Assembly: GCA_050735975.1 (NCBI GenBank)
Contig: JBOHVS010000370.1
Location: forward strand, 1 to 12,646
From: DATMBL01 sp050735975
GTDB lineage: Bacteria; Desulfobacterota; Binatia; UBA9968
Direction: 5' to 3'
Length of the DNA: 12,646 bases
The notes beneath the pieces were generated by a model. It was given only the letters and a program-made list of their open reading frames with translations, was not told the DNA's origin and made no database searches. The translations under genes were made by a program, and so were the position numbers. Each line of letters starts with the position of its first letter. The stretch's first letter is position 1. Shown piece after piece: positions 7,968-12,646 of the stretch.

Positions 7968-8049
7968 AATCGATTGCGGTGAGCGCCGTGCGAGATTTCC
8001 AGCTTGGCTGCGGGCAGCTTACCCGGCGGCGCCGAGAAATTCTACTCGC

Positions 8050-8274
8050 TCACGCTATACAACCAAAAGGTTCCGCGTCATCAACAATTTCGATCTCAAA
8101 TGGGAATACGTAGTCGGTTACGCCGCTATCCCACTGCACGCTTATAAGATGCCGCCCAAAATTATCGATGTGATGCTGAATCGTTCCTTGCGTTAATCGC
8201 TTTACCAGGCCTTGATGGCTTCTCACCTCTCTCGTCGCGCGACACCTTATGCCTGTCATGCTCGTGTCAACCAT
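8050..8274 (-). CDS. Conserved-looking small protein of unknown function
   Basis: The product is 74 residues. I do not recognise a named domain. The core reads like short hypothetical proteins predicted to form a small beta-barrel: a basic start (RCRATREVRSHQGLVKRLTQ), a GTI/QHHI strand, then RHLISVQWDSGVTDYVFPFE, a pattern in which a strand 'LI-V-WD-G' is followed by 'Y-FP-EIE'. The ATG at 8274 was chosen because AAAGGAG lies 12 bases upstream; the frame stays open to 8355 but those residues cover the palindrome at 8294-8309. It has no membrane segment or signal peptide, so it is likely cytosolic. Two palindromes upstream suggest tight control of its expression. The reading frame is plausible from codon use and protein-like composition; the function is open. 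Confidence 0.6.
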   Translation of the reverse strand: MVDTSMTGIRCRATREVRSHQGLVKRLTQGTIQHHIDNFGRHLISVQWDSGVTDYVFPFEIEIVDDAEPFGCIA

Positions 8275-8293
8275 ATTGAGCCAACGCTCCTTT

Positions 8294-8309
8294 CTGTTCC
8301 CTTGAACAG
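8294..8309 (-). promoter_or_regulatory. Palindrome CTGTTC-N4-GAACAG abutting the ribosome binding site
   Basis: The arms are perfect 6-bp complements around CCTT. On the minus strand the palindrome ends directly before the AAAGGAG ribosome binding site of the 74-residue gene. That position suits an operator or a small leader hairpin controlling translation. The GTTC-N4-GAAC order is the reverse of a Gram-positive LexA box, so no regulator is assigned. Confidence 0.4.
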
Positions 8310-8381
8310 GGCAAAAATTGAACCGAGCAATAAATATGCCATTGGAGTCGCTCATATTCCCTTAGTTTCACGTAGATCACT

Positions 8382-8397
8382 GTCTCAGAACTGAGAC
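8382..8397. promoter_or_regulatory. Palindrome GTCTCAG-AA-CTGAGAC
   Basis: Perfect 7-bp arms with a 2-base centre form a 16-bp dyad, about 110 bases upstream of the 74-residue gene and about 240 bases upstream of the VOC remnant. Its size and symmetry fit a dimeric regulator site. A -24/-12 sigma54 promoter was looked for on both sides and not found, so an enhancer role is not supported. Confidence 0.42.
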
Positions 8398-8560
8398 GAT
8401 GCCGCGGCTGTGTAGCGCTTTTAAATCAGAAAATTTTTCCTGAGTGGTGTGGCCTCTGCCCAAGCCGCCTGACGCCAAAAATGCTCGTATCGCTCAGCCC
8501 GTCAGAATCCGCCTTTTGACGCATTACCGGTTTTAACTCTCATCACGAGTTAGGCCGCCG

Positions 8561-8588
8561 TTGCGTCCCGACCTTCGGCTGTTATAAA
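8561..8588 (+). promoter_or_regulatory. Possible promoter for the VOC remnant and CBS gene
   Basis: TATAAA (8583-8588, five of six to the -10 consensus) follows the weak -35-like TTGCGT (8561-8566) with a 16-base spacer. A strong AAGGAG (8590-8595) comes right after the -10 box, too close to serve a transcript starting there unless initiation is further upstream. This leaves the promoter call weak. Confidence 0.3.
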
Positions 8589-8619
8589 CAAGGAGCCAAC
8601 CATTCTCGAAGGGGCTGTT

Positions 8620-8811
8620 ATGAACCCAAGCGTTCGGAGAGTAGCGGCGGAAGAAGGGACTTATAGGACTCTTGCAGTTGGATGCGGTTACCCACTGGCC
8701 GTTCCCGTGAACAAGCTGGAGGAGTCGAAAAGGTTTTATCGAGACGTGCTCGAAATAGAGTACAACGGCCGCAAATTCGCCGTAACAAGACGATTGTGGC
8801 CGGTGAGATGA
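8620..8811 (+). pseudogene. Truncated glyoxalase/VOC-family fragment
   Basis: The 63-residue frame contains PLAVPVNKLEESKRFYRDVL (residues 25-44), a close match to the N-terminal strand-helix of vicinal oxygen chelate proteins (typical form: IAVPVNDLERSKRFYRDVLG). After EIEYNGRKF the resemblance stops and the frame ends at TGA 8809-8811. A normal VOC protein has 110 or more residues and at least two such modules, so this is a remnant, not a working enzyme. Its stop overlaps the ATG of the CBS gene (ATGA), in a different frame. AAGGGG lies five bases before the ATG, and an upstream AAGGAG at 8590 would serve the in-frame ATT at 8602. It may still act as a short translated leader for the CBS gene. 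Confidence 0.55.
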
Positions 8812-9260
8812 CGAAGATGAAAAAATTCAAAAGAATGCCCTCTGTCGGTTCAGTGATGACGCCCTTCCCTTACTTTGTTAACATCGATGCTACGGTGCTT
8901 GAGGTCGAACGCTTGATGCGCCAGCACCGCATCCGCCATGTTCCTGTTGAGCAAAATGGCCGCGTCACCGGCATCGTTTCAGAGCGAGATCTGCGTCACC
9001 TGGCCCGCGGACCCTCTCCCGAAACAGACAAGGCTCAGATCCGAGCTCGGGAGGTGATGACCGCCGACCCTTACGTCGCTAGCTTCGATACGCCGCTCAA
9101 CGAAGTGGCGGCCGAAATGGCAAAGCGTCGCATCGGGTCGACTATCATCGTGCATCATGAAAAACTTGCGGGTATTATGTCCGTAACCGATGTATGTCGC
9201 ATTCTGGCGGAGATATTGACGTCCGAATTCTCAAGCAACACTGGAGGCGACGCGGCATAA
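8808..9260 (+). CDS. Two-CBS-domain protein
   Basis: This 150-residue cytosolic protein is almost wholly a Bateman module: two CBS domains that together bind adenine nucleotides or related ligands. CBS1 covers about residues 12-66 (VGSVMTPFPYFVNIDATVLE, then HRIRHVPVEQNGRVTGIVSE and RDL). CBS2 covers about 78-140 (AREVMTADPYVASFDTPLNE, then RRIGSTIIVHHEKLAGIMS and VTDV). Stand-alone CBS pairs often act as energy or redox sensors, but no partner enzyme is fused or adjacent. Two starts are possible: ATG 8808, which overlaps the stop of the VOC remnant, and ATG 8817, which has GGTGAG nine bases upstream. The reading frame itself stays open to 8682, but that part translates the VOC remnant out of frame and is not protein-like. 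The family call is firm, the role is unknown. Confidence 0.88.
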   Translation: MTKMKKFKRMPSVGSVMTPFPYFVNIDATVLEVERLMRQHRIRHVPVEQNGRVTGIVSERDLRHLARGPSPETDKAQIRAREVMTADPYVASFDTPLNEVAAEMAKRRIGSTIIVHHEKLAGIMSVTDVCRILAEILTSEFSSNTGGDAA

Positions 9261-9401
9261 GGCCAGCCGCGGCTCCTGCTCCTTACTCCCTGCTATTTCC
9301 GCCCTGCCCTCAGCCGTAAACAAAGGATTCGCAGAAACGAGGAAGCGTTCTGTCCCTTGACTTTCCCAAGCGCCGTCCCTTACCCTAAGCGCTTGAGCCG
9401 C

Positions 9402-10316
9402 ATGATAAAAACAACGTTCAAACCTTTTTACTCAGCGCATCGCGAGGCTAAAGCTCCAAACTCCTTGGGCAACGACGAACCGGCAGAAAGTCAATCTTCG
9501 AATGATTTTTGCCCAGCGGCAGATGATTTAGCCCGCTCTCCCGAACTACCGCCGGGCCTTCAGGCGCCGCGCCGATCGGGACTCATTCGCGAGGCATATG
9601 GCTTGCTTGAATTGCCAAGGCTCGTGCTGCGCTTTCCTGCCCTCGCCCGAGAACGGCGCGGTCGCGGGGAGCCGGTTCTCGTTCTTCCCGGCTATGGCTG
9701 CGGCAATGTCTCGACCGTGGTTCTCCAGAGCTACTTGCGGTTTCTCGGCTATGGAGTGCGCGGATGCGGACGAGGGATATACGCCGGGGAGGTTGGCAAT
9801 CTCTTGCGGCGCGTTCTAAAGCGCCTGATGACGATGGCATACAAAAGTCGGCAGCAAGTCTCCATCATCGGCTGGAGTCTAGGCGGGTATCTCGCCCGTG
9901 AGGCGGCGCGCGAGCGTCCCGAACTGGTTCATCGAGTCATTACTCTTGGCACCCCTGTAATCGGCGGCCCAAAGTATACCGTCGTCGCCGAAGTCTTCCG
10001 TCGCCGCGGCATCGACGTCGAAGCGATCGCGTTGCAGGTAGACGAGCGAAACAAAATCTCATTTGCCACGCCGGTTACAGCGATCTACTCGCGGGTCGAC
10101 GCCGTCGTAGCATGGGAGGCCTGCATCGATCGCAATGGGCTGAACATCGAGCACATTGAGGTGGCCACCACTCATGTAGGTCTCGGCTTTTCTCCTGAAG
10201 TCTACCAAATCATCGCGCAAAGGCTCGCCAACGGCCCCGGTCCAGTCAAGCCCGAAACATCCAACAACCCGATTGAGTCGCCCAGGCGAAAGCGCCGGCG
10301 CAGCCAGCGCCGCTAG
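9402..10316 (+). CDS. Alpha/beta hydrolase (lipase/esterase-like)
   Basis: This protein of 304 residues (from ATG 9402) is an alpha/beta-hydrolase of the lipase/esterase type. VLVLPGYGCGN supplies the oxyanion-hole strand. The nucleophile elbow is GWSLGG with Ser159, the acid is Asp233 in YSRVDAVV, and the base is His258 in TTHVGLG; order and spacing are right for a Ser-Asp-His triad. After the nucleophile, RVITLGTPVIGG is typical of bacterial lipases and acyltransferases. The first 80 residues are not conserved-looking and no signal peptide is visible, so it is probably cytosolic. The last 18 residues are very basic (PRRKRRRSQRR). The start is uncertain: TTG 9357 with GAGGAAG 11 bases upstream would add 15 residues. 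Repeat copy A follows directly after the stop. The substrate cannot be named from sequence. Confidence 0.85.
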   Translation: MIKTTFKPFYSAHREAKAPNSLGNDEPAESQSSNDFCPAADDLARSPELPPGLQAPRRSGLIREAYGLLELPRLVLRFPALARERRGRGEPVLVLPGYGCGNVSTVVLQSYLRFLGYGVRGCGRGIYAGEVGNLLRRVLKRLMTMAYKSRQQVSIIGWSLGGYLAREAARERPELVHRVITLGTPVIGGPKYTVVAEVFRRRGIDVEAIALQVDERNKISFATPVTAIYSRVDAVVAWEACIDRNGLNIEHIEVATTHVGLGFSPEVYQIIAQRLANGPGPVKPETSNNPIESPRRKRRRSQRR

Positions 10317-10327
10317 ACCAGCGTGAG

Positions 10328-10397
10328 ACAGGTTGAGGTTAAGTCGAAAGGGTTCGGAGTTCGATACTCAACCTGAACCCTAAACCTTAACCTGTTT
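10328..10397. repeat. Intergenic palindromic repeat, copy A
   Basis: The ends are imperfect inverted repeats: ACAGGTTGAGGTTAAG at 10328-10343 pairs with the complement of CTAAACCTTAACCTGT at the other end, 14 of 16 positions. The centre holds GTTCGGAGTTCGA, which differs by one base from GTTCGAAGTTCGA in copy C. The right end TTAACCTGTTT (10387-10397) is identical to that of copy B. It begins 11 bases after the alpha/beta hydrolase stop and could fold into a transcript-end hairpin. Confidence 0.7.
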
Positions 10398-10449
10398 GGC
10401 GGGCGGGTTGACTCCGCCGGATTCATGGCATACAGCAGGCAAGCTGAGA

Positions 10450-10510
10450 AGGTTCGAAGTTTGACGTTCGAAGTTTGAGTTCTAAACTCAACCTAAACTT
10501 TAACCTGTTT
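10450..10510. repeat. Intergenic palindromic repeat, copy B
   Basis: Two tandem 14-mers, GTTCGAAGTTTGAC (10452-10465) and GTTCGAAGTTTGAG (10466-10479), lead into the dyad TTGAGTT-CTA-AACTCAA. ACTCAACCT and the end TTAACCTGTTT are shared with copy A. It ends 20 bases before the ribosome binding site of the amidohydrolase gene, so it must lie in or next to that gene's leader or promoter. Confidence 0.7.
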
Positions 10511-10550
10511 CGTTTCGGTCATTCAGAGGAAAAGGAGCGTTATCGGAAAT

Positions 10551-11549
10551 ATGGCTGCAGCAGAATTGGTTGTCGACGTTCATCACCATTATATGCCGGT
10601 CTCTCTATTCGATCGTCTTGCGGCGCAAGCGGGAGGAAGACGCATAGTCACAAACGAGATCAGCCTCACCCTCAATCCATCGCGCAAGGATCTCGAAGCG
10701 CACCTCAAAGTCATGGACGAAGCCGGCGTTACCGTATCCGTGCTTACCGACCAAGTCCAGGTGATGGGAGCGGATGTCGCCCGGATGCTCAACGACGGCA
10801 TTGCGGAAGTCGAGCGCAGGCACCCGAAGCGATTTCTCGGCGCGATTCATCTACCCGTGCACCAGCCCAAAGAAGCGGAGCGTGAGTTGGCGCGCGGAAT
10901 CGACGAATTGGGCCTCAGAGCGGTAGCGCTGCTTGCTTGCCATCTGGACGTCCACCTCGATAATTCGATCATGAATCCGCTCTTCGAACAAATTCAGCGC
11001 CACAACCTGCCCATCATCATTCACCCGCAGTCAAAACCAACGGGCTCGGACACAATTTACAACCTCGATCGCTGCGTTTTCCGTCCGCTTGAAACCACCC
11101 AGGCGATCGTGCGGGTCATGAATAGCGTCCTTCCCCGTTTTCCTGGACTTCGGTTCGTGATGCCCCACCTCGGCGGCGCCATCTCTTCGCTGAAGGGGCG
11201 CATGATGTCATTCTTCGAACCGGCTGACGCAGAGGTTCCAGGCGACTTGAAAGGCTACTTAAAGACTCAATCCGAGCTAAAGCGTTTCGGGCTTGCCGAG
11301 CGATTCGAAAAGCTGTTTCAGTCGCTCTATTTCGACACCGCCGGCACCGGCGCTTGGCACCCGGCGATGGAGGCGGCTTTCAATGTGACCACCGCGGAGC
11401 GCATCATGTTTGGGACCGACTATCCGCTCGAATGCAAAACCGCCGCAAACGTTATCGAGTCGCTCGAAATGATTCGTCGGGCGCGCTGCTCGGCGAACGA
11501 AAAAGCAGCGATGCTGGGTAAGACGGCGGCTGGACTGTTTAGGCTCTGA
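10551..11549 (+). CDS. Metal-dependent amidohydrolase, ACMSD family (Amidohydro_2)
   Basis: The 332-residue product fits the amidohydrolase-2 family of TIM-barrel enzymes, which includes 2-amino-3-carboxymuconate-6-semialdehyde decarboxylase and gamma-resorcylate decarboxylase. The metal ligands can be read in order: HxH at the start (VDVHHHYMP, His11 and His13), His158 in LPIIIHPQSK, His206 in FVMPHLGGAI, the expected catalytic or ligand position, and Asp290 in MFGTDYPLE. Length matches the family (about 300-350). Members decarboxylate or hydrolyse aromatic or ring-derived acids in the cytosol; the exact reaction cannot be assigned. The start ATG has AAAGGAG 13 bases upstream, a little far but the best available. 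Palindromic repeat copies B and C lie directly on either side of the gene. It is convergent with the SLOG-type gene. Confidence 0.92.
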   Translation: MAAAELVVDVHHHYMPVSLFDRLAAQAGGRRIVTNEISLTLNPSRKDLEAHLKVMDEAGVTVSVLTDQVQVMGADVARMLNDGIAEVERRHPKRFLGAIHLPVHQPKEAERELARGIDELGLRAVALLACHLDVHLDNSIMNPLFEQIQRHNLPIIIHPQSKPTGSDTIYNLDRCVFRPLETTQAIVRVMNSVLPRFPGLRFVMPHLGGAISSLKGRMMSFFEPADAEVPGDLKGYLKTQSELKRFGLAERFEKLFQSLYFDTAGTGAWHPAMEAAFNVTTAERIMFGTDYPLECKTAANVIESLEMIRRARCSANEKAAMLGKTAAGLFRL

Positions 11550-11598
11550 CCAGGATCATTCACGGACAGAATCGCCGGCACTCTGTTCCCTGCCTTTT

Positions 11599-11668
11599 GG
11601 GTAAGGCTAAGGTTAGGAATGTTCGAAGTTCGAGGTTCGAAACTGAACCTCAACCTAAACCTGAGCCC
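11599..11668. repeat. Intergenic palindromic repeat, copy C
   Basis: The left half (GGGTAAGGCTAAGGTTAGG) pairs imperfectly with the right half (complement of CCTAAACCTGAGCCC) around a loop with GTTCGAAGTTCGAGG and a second TTCGAA. ACTGAACCTCAACCT mirrors ACTCAACCT of copies A and B. It fills most of the space between the convergent amidohydrolase and SLOG genes, where a bidirectional terminator would be expected. Confidence 0.68.
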
Positions 11669-11678
11669 ATCTTGGGCG

Positions 11679-12236
11679 TCAGGCCCTATTCGTGAATGCC
11701 TCGAAACACCTTTGAACTAGTTTTTCCGGATCTTTGTCGAACAATACTATTCCCGGCGTGGGCTTCTTACAGAAGTCGATGATTTGCTTGATGTGGTCCG
11801 CAACTCCGCCGCTTCCCTCCAGTACGCCGATTATTTTTCCTTCATCGTGGGCAATCGTGAATTCGTTGAGAGTCCCGGTCGCCCCGCCGAAGATAAGGAC
11901 AATATCGGCGGAACGCACGCTGATTACATTGCGTCCCTTCAAGCCAAAGCCGGTATAGACGATCACATCGGATGCATCATCCGGCAGCCCATAGAGTTCC
12001 ACATGTTCTCCCACATTGCTCGCGGGAGAAATCCCGACCGCGAAACCGCCCTGATTACGGAATGCCCTCGAAACCAAATCAGGGAAGCCCGTTGTCGCCC
12101 CGCTTAATAAAAGACATTCATGCTCAGCGAGGGCCGTCCCAAGCTCTTCTGCCAGACTCTTAAGCCGCACCTTTTCGGAGTCTGTGAGGGCGTCCTTTTC
12201 AGACGCGCCCATTATGCCAACTACAGGTTTATGCAT
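11679..12236 (-). CDS. SLOG/LOG-type Rossmann protein (TIGR00725-like)
   Basis: This 185-residue protein resembles the TIGR00725/SLOG cluster related to LOG (lysine decarboxylase-like) nucleotide-binding proteins. It begins with a Rossmann strand and glycine turn (KPVVGIMGAS), followed by LLLSGATTGFPDLVSRAF and then GRNVISVRSADIVLIFGG. The family signature GGxGTxxE is complete as GGATGTLNE at residues 117-125. In LOG proteins this motif binds the phosphate-ribose part of a nucleotide; whether this member hydrolyses one is unknown. ATG 12236 was chosen because the Rossmann fold starts there. The upstream in-frame part belongs to the preceding gene read in another frame, and the ribosome binding site is weak (AGAG). 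It lies 37 bases after the TAXI gene on the same strand, so the two may share a transcript. It is predicted to be cytosolic. Confidence 0.82.
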   Translation of the reverse strand: MHKPVVGIMGASEKDALTDSEKVRLKSLAEELGTALAEHECLLLSGATTGFPDLVSRAFRNQGGFAVGISPASNVGEHVELYGLPDDASDVIVYTGFGLKGRNVISVRSADIVLIFGGATGTLNEFTIAHDEGKIIGVLEGSGGVADHIKQIIDFCKKPTPGIVLFDKDPEKLVQRCFEAFTNRA

Positions 12237-12273
12237 TGACTGACTCTGCTGCACGCGGCGCTTCGGTAAGCTC

Positions 12274-12646
12274 TTACCTGAACCAATCGGAATCTTTGTA
12301 AGCCCTGTTTGCGCCCGAGTGGAGCGGCACTCCCCCGAATTCAAAGGCGACGACGCCTTGAGTGCGCAAAGGCACAAATAGATCCTTGATGCCCTTGAAG
12401 AGCGGGTTCATGACCGGCAAGGTGTCTAGGTTGTCGACGATCGCCCGCGCCATGTTGTAAACCACCGCCTCGGGAATTCGTTCATGGCTGACAAGCACAT
12501 TCACGACCGCGACCTGCGGCACGTCCTCGACTACTCCGCGGAAGGCTCCCTTCTCCATGGTCACGGGCCGATAATAGCTCACCCGCGAAAGGATTTTGTC
12601 AATTTGGCCCGGCGCGTATGGGACTACTCGAATATCGGCTCGTTGA
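12274..12646 (-). CDS. TAXI-family TRAP transporter solute-binding protein, C-terminal part
   Basis: Only the last 124 residues are in the window; the frame is open to the right edge. The visible part matches the C-terminal lobe of TAXI (TRAP-associated extracytoplasmic immunogenic) solute-binding proteins: VPQVAVVNVLVSHERIPEAV and VYNMARAIVDNL are the usual strand-helix, and GVVAFEFGGVPLHSGANRAY is the closing 'lPlHpGA-rYY' motif. Full-length members are about 320-340 residues, exported to the periplasm, and pass small carboxylates or related solutes to a DctM-like membrane partner. Neither the signal peptide nor the membrane subunit can be seen here, so the ligand is unknown. Orphan TAXI binding proteins are common in this kind of genome. 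The stop is TAA at 12276-12274. The family call is good despite the truncation. Confidence 0.82.
   Translation of the reverse strand, partial: QRADIRVVPYAPGQIDKILSRVSYYRPVTMEKGAFRGVVEDVPQVAVVNVLVSHERIPEAVVYNMARAIVDNLDTLPVMNPLFKGIKDLFVPLRTQGVVAFEFGGVPLHSGANRAYKDSDWFR

Larger units (their letters stand above)
8275..8619. other. 345-base divergent spacer
   Basis: This stretch separates the minus-strand 74-residue gene from the plus-strand VOC remnant and CBS gene. It holds the palindromes at 8294-8309 and 8382-8397 and a possible plus-strand promoter at 8561-8588. Between 8398 and 8560 I see no gene, RNA fold or repeat that I can support. Confidence 0.55.

Noticed and set aside
8382..8619. Sigma54 enhancer and promoter around the GTCTCAG dyad
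   Set aside because: The dyad resembles a dimer site, but no GG-N10-GC element was found downstream on either strand.
10328..10510. CRISPR array
   Set aside because: The repeat copies differ in length and sequence, are not evenly spaced, and there are no unique spacers or cas genes.
1..12646. Transfer RNA, ribosomal RNA, integrase or transposase genes
   Set aside because: I looked on both strands and found no cloverleaf, rRNA-like stretch or recombinase motif.

Overview
The window looks like a piece of chromosome from an uncultured Gram-negative soil or groundwater bacterium with a moderately GC-rich genome. A deltaproteobacterial, Binatia-like or Methylomirabilota/Rokubacteria-like host would fit. 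This placement is inferred from the gene mix: an AsmA-type envelope protein, a glutathione-dependent reductase, a TAXI-type solute-binding protein and an ACMSD-type amidohydrolase. There is no ribosomal or other marker gene to prove it.

Left part (1-4412, minus strand): the first 778 residues of a large secreted protein (signal peptide, right-handed beta-helix, PKD/Ig-like modules, carboxypeptidase-regulatory-like domain) run off the left edge. A readable sigma70-type promoter precedes it, inside a 407-base spacer that carries inverted repeats. Upstream of that spacer, on the same strand, is a phytoene-desaturase-like FAD oxidoreductase. It diverges from the next gene.

Middle part (4413-8274): an AsmA-family envelope protein and a glutathionyl-hydroquinone reductase lie on the plus strand. 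Two small minus-strand genes face them: a ribbon-helix-helix-like protein and a 74-residue protein of unknown function with two short palindromes upstream.

Right part (8275-12646): a remnant of a glyoxalase/VOC-type gene overlaps a two-CBS-domain protein. An alpha/beta hydrolase with an intact catalytic triad and a metal-dependent amidohydrolase follow. The spacers around the last two hold three copies of one imperfectly palindromic repeat family (GTTCGAAGTT / CTCAACCT / TTAACCTGTTT words). Facing them on the minus strand are a SLOG/LOG-type Rossmann protein and, just upstream of it, the C-terminal 124 residues of a TAXI-family TRAP solute-binding protein that enters from the right edge.

These are mostly separate housekeeping or catabolic genes, not one operon. 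No tRNA, rRNA, CRISPR array, transposase, integrase or toxin gene was seen. The items most worth a second look are the intergenic repeat family, the degraded VOC fragment joined to the CBS gene, and the palindromes in front of the 74-residue protein.
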